Shown piece by piece: positions 24,143-39,100 of a DNA stretch of 64,000 nt. The notes beneath the pieces are model-generated. The model saw nothing but the letters and a program-made list of their open reading frames with translations. It had not been told where the DNA came from and ran no database searches. Positions within the stretch are counted from its first letter, which is position 1. Every line of letters begins with the position of its first letter. The translations under genes and the position numbers were made by a program. The DNA comes from Carettochelys insculpta (Eukaryota; Chordata; Testudines; Carettochelyidae): positions 171,319,501-171,383,500 of the forward strand of contig NC_134137.1 in NCBI RefSeq assembly GCF_033958435.1, written 5' to 3'.

Positions 24143-27100
24143 TTATGAATGCATGGTTGCCTCTTCCATAAGATAATCACTGTTTGATTCCTCCAACTCC
24201 TCTTCACTCGCTGATGTTTCTGCAGGGCGTTTCATGCCCCGTTGTTTTGAAATGGCTAAAGCATATTTAATGTTATAGCGATTCCATTCACAGCTATAAA
24301 AAGAAGCCACAAAAAGAAGAAAAAAAAAGGTAAAATGTCAAAAAACGTTAGAGGGTAGGTTCTGCTTCATCTGTGTACATGACACAAATTTCTCCCTTCC
24401 AGTAATCAGTCGTCTTAAGCTTTTGTACAAAATTATGGCTTAAATTTAGAAAGATTTAAAAGACAGCAATACGTACAGCTTAGACACATCTTCAAAGTGA
24501 CGCTGGATGCTCTTCTGAAGGAACTGAATTATGGGCAGCAGCTTCCCTGACCTGTAAAAGAGCAAGCATGCAGTTAACATGGAGCTCTAGAACCCCTTTT
24601 CAAAGTTATTCTTCCAATTTTTAAAGATGGTTATATTGTTCTCATTTTTACATGTCAATGTTCTAAATCTAAAATACCACTGTATAAAAGCAAGTGACCC
24701 TGTAACTTTGTGCTCTGTCCACCTGTATACAGAGTATACAGCTAGCTAGCTATGAAAAGTAGTTTAAGGTGGAGTACAATAAACCTGTATACAATTTTAG
24801 CTCAGTACAACGTATGTATGCAATTTATCACTCATGTTGCTTCAAAATGAGCTGGTCAAATGCTTCTCTCTCCCCACATAACCAACACAGAAGTCAGCTC
24901 CAGAAAACATTCCAGTCTGAGGTCAAATACCAACTTTTCAGACCTGGTTCTGTTTGATATAATGACGATGGTCATTCAAAGATAAATTCCAGCAAAGTAC
25001 GGCAGGAATTTGGACTTTACAAATTGTCTACTTCTACTTTGTAATAAAAGAAAAATCAGTCTCCCTTACTATTTCAGATTCATTACATGACAGCATAATG
25101 TGTGACTGACTACTCATTCTTCAACCCACAGCAGCGAGGCAAGGACTTCCTAATTACTGCTTCTTCTGGTGACTTCCCAAATAGCAGTTGGGAAGAGCTG
25201 TCAGATTTTTAGTTTGCTCAATGACCTCATTCAAAATGTGCAAAAACTCTAAAAGAAAGCTGGGATATTGTAAAACTCACATCTTAGCTAATTGCCAGGA
25301 AGGAACCAACTACTAATGCAGAATACATCAATCACTATACTGCCTTCCAAAAAATTAGGGCTATCAAGTGATTTAAAGAATTCCTTAACTGTGCAATTAA
25401 AAAGTTTAACTTGATTAGCTGCAGTTTTAATTATACTGCAGGAACTATACTGCAACTTTACTGCAGGAACTTTGCTGTGTCTCCCAAGTACTCAAAATTC
25501 AACACATCTGGACCAGTGAGAAGTAATAATAATCAAGTAACTTTAAATAGGCTGCATGTTTCAATATAGAACCTCAAAGATAGGTGTTAGTGTCCTCTTC
25601 ATTGTCTCACAAATACATTTAACTTTCACTTAGAATATCTAATTTTCTGTGTTTTGATTTTCAAATGTATTTACCTTGTTTTTAACTTCTGTCCATGAAG
25701 CATCAGCAAGCGTTGAGCCCAAGTAAGATAGAATTCCAAGTGATGAGATTTCTCTAACGCAGAGGCTACAAACTCCAGAACCTTTTCCACATACAGCTCT
25801 GGGAGCGATGAACAGACCACATCAACTGTTAAACAAAACAAAACAAAAACCAAATTAAGCTTTAAATGGAAAAATAGGGTGGGAGAAAAAAGAAGGAAAA
25901 CTGAAGAGACACCTTTTCAGACACTATCCCAGTTCTGCTGCTCCACACCACCTGACAGGAGGGTAATCCACCAGTATTACGATCATCACTCACCTGCCCT
26001 TCAGAAAGTACCTTAGTCCACCTTCAATCTTTCAACCTCCACAGCACTTAAAATCAAGAGCCTCCTATCTGCCACTAAAATAGAGTCTTCCATAACATTT
26101 TTTTCTATTAAATCATCTCCTACCTTAACCTTCACTCCACTCTTCCCCTCTCTCTGCACATCCAGGCTCTGCCAAAAGTTTGCCGCTTCTCACTTTATAG
26201 CAACTGCTGTACCAGTGCTCCACATCATTTAATATTCCTGTTTCCAACCATGGCCAAGGCAGCATGTTTCAGAGGAAGGTAATTAGAATAACCTGCCCAA
26301 GTTTCTTAGTAACTTCTGTTTGATAATAGATGACAATGACCGGAAACATGAGGATTTTATAACTAAGGCCACAATTCTGCCGTGGAGGTGAGAGTTTGAG
26401 ATGTCTGCGAGTTCTTTGGCTTCAGCCACATGCAACAGGACTCGGACTTCATTACTTGACTGCTTGAGTACATGTCCATGGTTTAGTATTTACTGTATGC
26501 CTCTTGTCCATAACTTTTAATAAAGAAAAGATTAATGCCAAAATCATAACCTTCCAAATAAAAGTCCAATCTAATGTAACTGAATGTTCTTATCTTTATA
26601 ACTGTCTAATCGATTTTGAACCTCCTCCTTGGGAGTCTCTGATACCTCATCACAATGAGTCCCATGGCATAATTACAACAATTCTAAAACCATCTCACAT
26701 TCCTCTTAGTCTCTATTGCCAAAAGCCTGATTCATGGCATGGCTCTCTCACACTTAGATTTTCTGGCTCTCCCTTCTATTCAGCAGCCTTCCTCTTTCAC
26801 CACCAGTACCTGCCTCCTTGAGTCCGTTTCCATGCATCCTTCTACCTGAAATTTCAACTCCTCAGCATCAGCTTCAAGGCTCTGCCTGCTGTGTGCATTT
26901 ACTATTACTATCCATCCCAAAGCCACACCCTGCTCACTCTTGTCCCTTCCTCCAATTCTTGCCTTTAAGCCTTTTTCTACCCCAACCCACACCTAGAACA
27001 GTGTCACTTTTCCTGGAGGGCCAGCATCCATTCTCTGCATCTTTCAACCACTGACTTCTGCTCCTGCCCGCTAATTCTTCTTCCTTCCTTGCTCCATGTT

Positions 27101-30100
27101 AATCCCTAGGTAAAAATCTGAGAACATCAGATCTATTTCCTTTATAATGTTTTTATTTGATCATGTTCAGACTCCTGTTCCTATCTTGTGTGATATTACA
27201 TTTTAAACTCTTCAGGCCAGGAAAATTATGGGCCCAAATAGGTGATTATTAATTGGCAGTACATATGCATTGAAATATATAGTAAATGGTAAATGTGCCT
27301 TTTTATAAATTATACGCAATAAGAAAAACCAACGACTGACAGCCATTTCTATTCAAACATCTTAAAGTACTTTGTTGTACCTGAATTAAACTACACGTAA
27401 GCTCTGTGAGGTAAACATCTCCATTTTACGAACATAAATCTGAGCAATGGAGAGGAGTTTAAGTGACTTGTGCAAGGTTAAAAACAAGAGTGGCAGAGAG
27501 GAAACAGAAACCATATTTCTCGACTTGCAGTCTTACTTTCAGCAACAAGACTCTCTCCGCATTCCTCTTTAGACCTATTAATACTGAGGTAGAAAGGATT
27601 ACTGTCCTGAATTAACACAACCTTCCATAAACATACAATAGGCTTCCTGTATTATAAAACGTTTTGTAATAAAAGTTTGAGACTTATCTCAAAGGATCTG
27701 GATCTTAAATCAAGTCAATTAAACATTAGTGGCACCCAGCTTACCTTCCTTATATGGTATAGTCTCTATGACCTCCTGGATTAATTTCTTCTCATTCAGT
27801 CGGAAAGCCATGACGATCGCCATGGTGTACTCCTTCTGACTCAGCACTTTGTGCACACTGCTAGGTGTAATGTCAATATCTAGCTCAAATGGATCAAAGA
27901 TCAGTCCACAGTCTAGTGAGTAGATGAGAAGGCCTTCTGTGGTGGTCGCTGCCCAGCTTCGGCCTAAAAGAGAAGTAGCAGTTGATGTTTAAACACAACA
28001 CTTGTTTTTCTTTCTACAGAGCCAAGTGATGAACATGAAGATGGCTCAGTTTGCTTAAAGTCATGCTGGAAGAGGTGGTCTCTCAACTGTCTACACGGTT
28101 TTATTAATCAAGACTGTCTGTGAAAGGTACCAGCTTGACAGTACCATGAATTTAAATCTTGTGGTTATCCACAACACAGGAATAATATATGCAACAATAA
28201 GCCCAATGAACAACACTAATATGTTCCAGAGAGATCACGTCTAAGGACAAGAAACCAGCTCCTCTGCAGAGGAGGTCAATAAGGGGGAAAACTATTAAGA
28301 ACTGTGGTTTCTGCTAGGTGTGTTCTGTGACTGGACTGAAGCCACCAACACATTTCCCATAAGCCTCTGGAGAGCCATCACGTGCCAATGAACTAATGAC
28401 ATAGAAATTAGAGGCTGCCATCTATCAACCAGTTTTCTTTCCCACTCTTCAGTCCTTCTGTAGTTTGTGGGAAGAGTGTGGGCTCAACAATACTGATAAA
28501 ATACATTTACTGTCAAAACCCACCAGTAGGAGAGAAACGGAGGCATGTCACTCTTATCTCTGGTTTAAAGTGCCGAGAACTCATGTCACCTGAAACAAGA
28601 AATGAGAAGCATGTTATCAATACAGCCAACTAAATAGTCACCCTGTGGATACAAACCTTCAACCTTAGAGTTACCATCACCAAATCAGCTGACACAAGTC
28701 TGACAAAGAAGTGCTGAACCATGGCATGACAACTCACCTGTCAGTTCAGAAGTGGTGGTATGGAAAGCATGACAGATATTGATAAGATCAAAACTAAAAA
28801 GCAGTCAAGTAGCACTTTAAAGATTAACAAAATAATTTATTTGGTGAGCTTTCATGGGACAGACCCACACGAAAGCTCAACTAATAAGTTATTTTGTTAG
28901 TCTTTAAACTGCTACTTGACTGCTTTTTTGTTTTGATAGTATATAGACTAGCACAGCTTTCTCTCTGTTACTATTCAGATATTGATAAGGTGACAGATAC
29001 TGACAGATTGCTTAAAAAGTCCTGAGGAATTACATTTCCTTTCAGCTCCTAAACAACTGATAACTTTGTCATGCATTTGATGAAGTGGGTCTTTGCCCAC
29101 AAAAGCTTATGCTCCAAAATATCTTTTAGTCTATTAAGGAGCCACAGGACTTTTTGTTGTTTTTAAAGACACAGGCTAACTCAGCTACCTCTGATACTTG
29201 ATATTTTCATTGTTATCTGATTTCATGCACTAAAATTCAAACATGATGTTCGTCACAAATTCAAATGTAATCAGTCATCCGGTATTGCAACAGCCTCCAG
29301 AGGCTTCAAATGAGAAGGGAGTGCTGTTGTGCTGGACGCTCCACATAGAGAGACGCTCCCTGCCGCACAGAGCATCCAGTTACAAGACAGAGGGTGTTGG
29401 TGAAGACACAGAGAGAGAAAAATGTCTTGCCCAAGGTCATAAAGCAGGTCAACGGCAGAGCCAGGAACTGAACTCATGTCTGAGTCCCAGCCTTATCTGC
29501 TACCGCTAGGCCACAGTACATCTGTTTTCCAGTACCTCCATGAAAAACTATTCAGTAACATGCCACTGACTGAACACATTGTACAGATGTACACTAATTA
29601 ACAATTCTGGTGGGACATGTCTAAGATCACCTTGTTCCATCCCATGCTGACCCAGGTGCAAGGTTTCTTACCTACTGGAGCCCAGGGCAAAAAGCAGTGT
29701 AACTAACTACAGGTTTAACAACTAAACTTACCTCTCTTTACACCTGGAAGAGCAATCGCAACACCATCCTCATCCCCAGCCCCTTCATCAATCAGCGCCA
29801 TGCTGCCAAATTCAGTCATTTTCCTACGATCCAAGTACTCCTGAAAAATATTCATATTCCATTTGCAACCACACTTTACCCTCCAACATCATGTGTGTCT
29901 GTATCTGCAGAACACATGCATAGCAGAGGTCCCCAAACTATGGGGTGCACCCTCACAGGGGGCATTTAGAGAGTATGGCTAGCTGATAATTCACGGGGGG
30001 TGGCATGAACAGGAGTGAGGGGAGCTCAGTATAAGAAGTGTGGAGACCACTGATATATAGAGGGAGTCTGAACAGGTTTAACTCAGTAATTCACAAACGT

Positions 30101-33100
30101 GAAATGGGCTAGCCTGGTTGCCTAATGGTTATGCTCTGTATTGTCATCCAAGTGTCTCCTGCAATTCCTGGAAGAAACTGAAGTTTGCAGTACTCTGGGG
30201 TCAGTGGTCATCCATTGCTGAGGGAGAGAGGCAGGGAGTGCACTTTGGGTTGCCTTACAACAACTTCTACTTGATTTAGAAGTGTTCATGAATGGGTTTC
30301 CAAAGAAAATCCAGGCCAGCCCTGCTTGGAAAGCAGCCATAGCAATTCAAGGTAATGAGAATAAGAAATGAGGCTCTAAGAGCTGCTAGCAAGATGGGAA
30401 GACATTGCAATTCAGTAGTTACTTTTAAATTAACTTTAAACTTTCACTTGGTGATACTGTCAGATTACAGTCATAATTTTGACTTTTGTACCATCTCCCC
30501 TCCATGATGCATCCATTCTTTGGCACAAGTATGTTGCAACAAAGAAAACTATTCAGTACAAAACTGTCAGTAATTTTAAAAGCACAGAGTCTTGAAATGC
30601 AATTTAACTGCAAGTTGACTTTACTATTACTCATTGTCAAAAAATCTGTACTTTCAAGACCAAGCAGTCTTGCTGTTTTTGTGTTTCTTATAATCTAGCA
30701 GGTATGCAATTTTATTCTCTTTTAGTGATTTCACATGTAATGATCTCCTACCCAAAAGTCAACTCCCTCATCCGTAACGAAAACATTTATAATGTAAACC
30801 TTACTTATCAGACACTGTACCAAGACCAAAAAGTCTTAAAAAAATTGAACAAAAACTGAGATAGTCACTTACCTCCATTGCATCTAAGGAAAGATTACAT
30901 GAGATTTCAAATTTCTTCATAAGAATCTGTTCCTTAACATGATAAATACAGACAAACTTTGACAATCCACCTGCCAGAATAGACTGGCCATCAGCTGAAT
31001 AACACAGAGTGGTAAAAGATCTGGGGAAAAAAATGCAGTGCATAATTTCACCGCTATTTCTAAGCTTTGAGCAAACATCCAACACCAATACAATACAAAG
31101 ACAATGAATAGACTCCTATGAAATCGATGGCCATGAAAATTATCACAGACTGTGAAATCTGGTCTTTTGTGTGCTTTTACCTCATAGTATCCAGATTTCA
31201 CAGGGAAATCAGCGTTTCTCAAGCTGGGATCCTGACCCAAAGGAGTTGCAGAGGGGATTGCAACACTGCTGTCCTTAAATCTACACTGCCTTCAGAGTCG
31301 GGGGGTCAGAAAGGAGCAGCTGTTGGCCAGGCTCCCAGTTCTGAAGGCAGTGCAGACGTACAGGTAGCAATATCATATCATGTCACCCTTACTTCTGTTC
31401 TGCTGCGTTCAGAGCTGGGCAACCAGAGAGGGGGCACTGCTGAATGAAGACCCAGCTCTGCATGCAGTAGCACAGAACGAAGGGTGGCAATACTGTATCA
31501 CGCCACCTTTACTTCTGCACTGTTGCTGGCAGAGACTCTGTCTTCAGAATCGGGCACCACACCAGCAGCTGCTGCTCTCAAACTGCCCAGCTCTGAGGAT
31601 AACACCACCGCCAGCAGTAATGAAGAAGCAACAATAGGAATACACCAACTCCACCCTTGCCTGCACAATAACCTCCCGACATCCCACAATTCCTTTTTGG
31701 GTCAGACCCCTATAATGACAATACACTGACAGATTTAAATAGCTGCAATAAAGAACTTCATGATTATTAAAAATCCTATGACCTACAAAATTGACCAGAA
31801 TAACCCAGGAATTTGAGTCCTAACAATGAATGGAAGTTGCTATATGAATTAAAGAAAACCTCTTCTAGGTTAATCTACTGGAGTCACGAACTGAATACAT
31901 CTAATGGACAGAAGTTTGCCACAACAGAATATTTATCAGATTCTTTTCTGTGAATTATCACTTTACAGAATTCAAAAGATTTGTTGGTTGGTGTACTTCC
32001 CTATTACACAGGGTGTTTGGGGATTATTTAATGTTTGCAATTTTGAATATGTAAAATGTCAAATACTGTAATTACCACTCCACTTGTAATTCAGCCATGT
32101 CATATCAACAACATAGAAACTCTCCTTGGCTTTTACATCAAGCTCACCTTTCTTTCCTCATCTTTAACTATGCAGTCCCACAATCTCGCTGGGGTTTGAG
32201 AAACAATCCCCAGTTTAACACCCCACCACTAACACACCCTATTGCAACTATGCTTACTGAATAGATGTGCATCAACATAAGTGAGCAGTAAGTCATGGAT
32301 AAGACAAATATCTACTACAGAAAATTTGCTTTCTTCCCAATGGTCTTCATACTTGTATTAACAAGAATTCAGGTGATTCAGAAATGATAGGGGAAAAAAG
32401 TATTAAATGATGAGCTCTATTTTGAAGAGAGCAGCCGGCTGGAGTGCATAACTGAAAATTATATATCTGGGGGGGTGTGAAGGGATGAGAGAAAAGATTT
32501 CTTATCAGAGGCATTCCAATGCCAGATGTCATTACTGTTTACGTGATTTTTTTTAAACACAAACTGATTGCTACTAATGCATTAAAAATTACACAGTTTG
32601 AAAAATAAAGCCAGCAGGATCTCCTATTGTATGTTCTGAAATTAATTACCTGCTATATACCAGCTACTTACAGAAATATAATTGTATCTGCCTTTGTTAG
32701 TGCTAAATGATGCACAGCGTGGCATGCCAAATTTAATATGATATAAATGAGTCAGGGTTAGGAGAAAGAATTTGCTCAGGATTTGCTATATAAACGACAC
32801 TGACCTATGATGAAAGTATCAGGAAAATATATCTGCAATCAGAGACAGCACATTGATTCAGAAGATATTCAAGTTATTAAAACTGAATCTAGAATCAAGA
32901 CATTCTGAAATCTTCACATAGAGGTAAGAAGAATATTCACAGGAGCAAACGAGCACAGTCAATCCCCTGCCATTGCTACCTGAATATTTTACTTACTTTG
33001 CTTTAGCACTTTGTTTGGCTGTTATTTTGTCCAACTCTTTCCTTCCCATCTGAAGGTCATGCCTTCCTTCAATTGATCCAGTCTGCACCGCATTTTCATG

Positions 33101-36100
33101 ATCCCAGAAAGTTATCTGTCCATCAAGGGCAGCAACCGCAAGCTCATTGCCATCAGGGCGGAAAGCAACAGCAAGAACTGCAGAGAATGTGGTTGATGAA
33201 TAAAAATGTTCTCCAGTTTTAACATATTTCTTTTGGACTCTAATAAGTAAAATTTAGAGTAAGAGAGTACATTAACTTTTTAAAAAAAAAAAAGCCAACA
33301 CTGACGTGACTAAAACCCCAGGAGCTAGTACCAAAAGCTATTTGAGCTACTGACTGTTTCTAAAGAGTGTGAAACAGCAGCTATGAAAAGCACAGGTTGA
33401 GAGAACAGGCAAATAAAACGCTTTCCCTGAAGGAATTCTGTGCCAAAAATTAAAAACCCTGTACCTATTTTAAAATTCTGCAAATTTTTTTGTATCAATC
33501 AATAAATGCAGAGACTCCAGCGTGTCAGCAGAGGCCACTGGATGTATGAACATGGGAGATTGCCTTGTAGTCTGCCCCCTTCCCCTCCCACCTACGAGAA
33601 CACAGACCTGGAGGTGAAGCTGCACCCCATCCTGATCCAGCTCAAGGGTTTTGCTTGTCCAAGGTCTGTGCCCATGGGGGGATGGCAAAAGGGAAGGGCC
33701 AATCTCCCACCTTCAGTAGGGAGCCTATGCTCCCTACTGCCATACTGGCGCGTCCCACATTTATTGATCAACAAATAGAAACTACAGAGTTTTAGAATAC
33801 TGTATGCAGAATTTTTATTTTTTCGAGCACAGGATTCATCATTTTTAGGGGGTAACAGGCAAAGCAACTCAGGTTAGCACCCATGCCAGGCACATCAGGT
33901 GTGACCAGGTAGGCTCAAGTCCAACAGGATCCAAGTGGTGGGGGGGGGCTGAGCGTCCGAGAGTGGGATGAAAGAATTGTGTGCGAGACGATCTGAGCAT
34001 AAGTCGCTCAGTGGCGACAGGGATTTGGATGTACATGTGCTTGAGGGAGGAACAAATTGACTCTGCAGGGGGTCGCAGGCAGTGCTTGGGCAGCCACCCA
34101 AGAGAGATTCAGGTGCAGTTTAACCAAGTGTCCACGGCCAACAGCATGTGTTGCTACTGGTGGTGCACATATGCACATGCCTTGGTGCACACGAATAAAT
34201 TTTATTCCACCCACAGATGAAAAAAATTAGAAGGAACACTGTGTTCAGATGGAAGTGGCTGGCAATCAGCAAGGGCTCTGAGTGTAGAGAAATGGGGCAT
34301 GGCAGGCGAGGCTCATGGGGTGGTCCAGGTGCAAGGAGATGGGCCTCAGGATGGGGTTCTGAGTGGGGTGCTCAGCAGGGGTAGTTTGGGTGAAGGGATG
34401 GATATGAGAGTGTCCAGATGTACAGGGCACAGGTCCCTGTACAGCGACCTCTCTCCCATGCAGCTGAGAAACAACAAGAACAGGAAGTGGGAAGGTGGGT
34501 GTACAGAGCCAGGGGAGGTTTCTGGGGGTGGGTATGACCTGGCCCATTTTATGCAAGGGAAGTTCACTTTTCCCCCATCACAGCTGGGACTAGCAACTGA
34601 ATCACAGGTAAGGTGGGAGCCATGGGCCAGATGCTGTGTGGGATCTCAGAGTGAGGGACTGAGCAGGATACGGGAGGTGAGGCTTGATGGGAGGTTTCTG
34701 AGAGAAGAAGAAGAGGCTCAGCAGAGGAGGGCTGGGTATGGAGTAATCCAGACTGATGGAGATCGTTTGCACCAATTAACCCCGTGCCCTAGCACTGGCC
34801 ACGATGTTTCCAGGCCCCACCCTCTTCCTGCATCTCCACCAACTGCTCGAAGGCTCATGAAACATTTCCTTGGTGCTGGGGAGAAGCACGTGACTGCTCT
34901 TTGCTTCTCTGTCAAAGTCATTTTTCCATGGGGAAGCAAAGAAATCTGCTCGGGACATGAACTCTGCATGTGTGCATTACAAAGAATTCTTAGACTAACT
35001 GATGACTGAACCCATAGGCTACAAATATTTACAATATACTTTTGATGAGATAACACGGTCTGTTCATAACTGCCACTGTAGGGGAGTTTAGATGGAATGG
35101 AATGAAATGAAATCTACCATCTGAGTTTATTGTCAGCGTCTCCTTCATTCTCCAGCTATCAAACATATCCCAGAGTTTGACTGTTTTGTCCCAAGAGGCG
35201 CTAGCTAAAACACTCTTCATTGGGTTAAAACACAGACTACTGATGGGACCTTCGTGACCTGATAGGACCTAATGGAGAAAGAAAAAAAAATGGAACAATT
35301 AAAACAAAACAGTGCAACATATATTGCAAAAACTGATTATTTCCATTGGCTACATATGTTTAGGAGCATATTGTTTTCTCAGTACAAGCATTCCCTCGGG
35401 AGTATCAAGCAGAGTAACTCAGGTTAGCAGACTCATGCTAGGTGCACTAGGTGTGGGCAGGCAAGCTCAGCCCAACTGGATGGAAGAATGGCAGGGCTTG
35501 CAGGAGGAGGGGCAGGATCCAGGTGTGGGGCTGAAAACCAAACTCTTTTCCCACAGACATGAACATAGTATGGTCCTGTAGCCAGACAACACCTTATAGA
35601 TTGCCGGGGGGGGGGGAAGCGGTGCTAAGGGGGATCATAGAGACACAGTCAGCTCCTACACAACACAGTTAACACTAGATTATAACCCTCAGACACACCC
35701 AATTAACCCAGAACATGCATTTAACATAACCACAGTCACTGCTTATGTTAAACATGAGTGTTCTAGGACAATTATTAGTTCCTTACGTCTAACAGTCTGC
35801 CACTCTGCATTGACCAGACAAATATGTCAAACGAGTCCTGGGATCCAGCTGATACAATCTCACCACTGGAGTCGACTGCTAAGCATGAGAACTGGGCTGG
35901 TCGTGGAGAAGTGAAGGTGCGGAAATTGCGGTATCTGTTGTAAACCACGTACAAATATTTTAAAAAACAGTATATTTGAAATATGTCTAAACAATTAAAA
36001 TCATTCAGATAGTATTACAAAAATGAAAGTATTTGTTCTATTTTTTTAAAAGGACTTTAACCCAAAAAGCGTAAGAATTTAAATATGGAATACATTTATC

Positions 36101-39100
36101 AAAGCTACTACATACAAAAATTAAACCAGACATCTAAAAGATGACATTTTTGCATATGACTGGCTTCTATGAATAAGCTTGAAAATGAATCAGGGACTTC
36201 TGTATCGCAGAAGCTGGGCAATATGTGAAGATGCTATTTTTAATCTCCAAAAATACTAATATTTTTGTTTGAAGATGCTTCTTCCTTTTTAATATACATA
36301 TGTCTAGCTCATGTGTGTCTATACTCACCCCTTCTACCAAATGATCAGCAACAGATATGCCCATATTTATTAGTTTCTTTTACTGAGTGAGCAAGAGGAG
36401 ATGTTCTTTTAGATACATGTTGTTAATCAATTAAATGACTTTTGAAGCCAGAGATCATGGAATCTCTTACTGAAGTTAGCCTCTAGGTAACAATTGCAGT
36501 GATCAAATCATGTTGAATAGTAACAGAGTAAGTCGTGCTAGTCTATACACTATCAAAAACAAAACAAAATCAAAACAAAAAGCAGTCAAGTAGCACTTTA
36601 AAGACTAGCAAAATAGTTTATTAGGTGAACTTCCGTGGGACAGACCCACTTCTTCAGACCATAGCCAGACCAGAACAGACTCAATATTTAAGGCACAGAG
36701 AACCAAAAACAGTAAGCAAGGAGGACAAATCAGAAAAAGAGAATCAAGGTGAGCAAATCAGAGAGTGGAGGGGTGGGGGGAAGATCAAGAATTAGACTGA
36801 GCCAAGTATGTAGACGAGCCCCTATAGTGACTCAGAAAGTTCCCATCACGATTTAAATCATGTGTTAATGTGCCGAATTTGAATATAAAAGTCAGCTCGA
36901 CCACTTCTTTCTAAAATGGTGCGATCATTTCTCTTCAGTAACACACATACCTTGAGGTCATTGACAGAATGCCCCATTCCATTAAAATGTTGACTAACTG
37001 GTTTGTGGATCTGGAGTGTTTTGATGTCTGTTTTGTGCCCATTGACCCTTTGTCTAAGGGCGTTAGAAGTCTGTCCAATATACAAAGCATCTGGGCATTG
37101 CTGGCACATGATGGCATATATGATGATAGTACAGGAGCATGAGAAAGTGCCCATGATTCTGTGAGTAACCTGGTTAGGTCCAGTGATGGTATTAGCAGAG
37201 AAGATATGTGGACAAAGCTGGCAGCGGGCTTTGTTGCAGGGAAAGGTTCCAGGACTGGTGTTCCTGGGGTATAGACTGTGGACTGTATAGACTACTTGAC
37301 TGCTTTTTGTTTTGATAGTGATCAAATCACTGCACCTAGATCCAGTCTCAGACAAAGTTTCTTAGGCACACAAGGGTTGCTCTGAAGCACAATAATAAAG
37401 GAGCAGCAGCCCATAAGTGTGTAGTGGAAATCCACCCTCTGTGATCCTTGCCATCTCCCTGGCCCTGGAGGATTTCTATACATAGCGCACGAGTAACTAA
37501 AGGCTGGTCTACACTATAAAGTTAGATCAGCTTAATTTCATCATTCAGAACTGAGAGAAATGCCATGCCTTGTGCAATGTAGTTAAGATGACCTAATCCT
37601 GGAATAAATGCTGCAAGGACAACAGAAGAATTCTTCCATCAACCTAGCTACCACCTTTCAGAGAGAAGCCTAGCTGTGATGTCGATGTAGCCTACGGAAA
37701 TAATAATTTTCCTCCAATCCAAACATACCTGATGATGCAAAAACACAGACTAATCAAGCTTTAAAAAAAGTCAGAAATAATCCATTGTGGATATAGAATG
37801 ATGATCTAAAACAATTCCTATTTCATCTCTCTATCAACAACCAGACATGCTGGCCAGCCAGTTCAGACTCCTTGTACTACTGCTTTACACCAGCTGTACT
37901 CATTTATTAGCCAAATTCTGATAAACTCACTTCAAACCAACAAAAAACCACTAATGTTTAAAGAGAAAGTTTTCTGACTGCTTGGGACAGTGGTTGGCAA
38001 TACATATTTACATCAAAGGTTGGCCCATCAGGGTTGCATGTGTGGCCTTGCAAGATGCTTTGTACACCTTTGATTATGCACAAGGTTACCAGATTCCACT
38101 CGTTTCCATTTGCGTAGTTTTTCCTGCCAGTATTAGTGAAGTGACATGCACATAAACCAAGGCATGTGAAGCAAGGTGCACACTGACGGTGCACAACACT
38201 GAGAGAAAGCTGTGTGCTCCCTCTACATCCAATCAAATCAAAGCTGTGGCAATCAGCACAGCCTGTAAATTCTAGGTACACAGGCATAGTTAACAAAACT
38301 ACCCTAGCCCGGGAAGCCATGCTGGCTACTACAATCTTGCAGCTCACTGAGATGCAGGAGGGCCGATCATGAGGTCCACTCACTGGCCAAGGTCACCCAT
38401 CACTGATTTAAAGATTACGAATGAAACCACAAGATTTGAAAAACATGAAGTCATGGGCTACATCTACACTACATCGATTGTTCAAAAGAAGTTCTTTTGG
38501 AAGATCTCTTCCGAAAAAACTGCTGTCGAAAGGGCCCATCCACACACTTGAAAGATCAATCCACTCTTTCAATAGTGTCCATGTGTCCCTGCTCTTTCAA
38601 GAGAATAGGCCAGGGATCAAAACATCCACAACCACGAGGACTGCTCTTTTGAAAAAAGGGCCCACGGAGCACCTATGCACACTTTTTTTCCCCCAAAAGA
38701 AAATGCTCTTCCTGATCCAGCAACGGAAGACAGCTTCCGGAAGAAGAGCCTCATTCTTTTGATTTCAAATCGAAAGAGCGTAGTTTGTGTGTAAACGCTC
38801 CACATGTTCTTTTGAAAAAGGGCCAGATTTTGCAAAAGAACTTACTAGTGTAGACACAGCCATAGTCCTCAATCAAGCCCTGGAGCTAAATGCTCAACAT
38901 TTCAGTAAACTACGGCCCTTCTGAAAACAACCTGGTAACGTTCTAGACAAAACAGGGTAAAGCAGAGAGGCTTACAGAGGCTTTACCTGTGAAGATCAAA
39001 GGCCCGCACTGTTCCGTCCAGGGAAGCACTCAGGACAACATAACCGGTGGATGTAAAAGTTACAGCAGAGATGCTGCTTGTATGCTCCGTAAAAGTGACA

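Noticed and set aside
34299..35009. 236-codon plus-strand open frame
   Set aside because: It lies inside an interspersed repeat in PWP2 intron 13; the composition is G-rich and no domain is visible.
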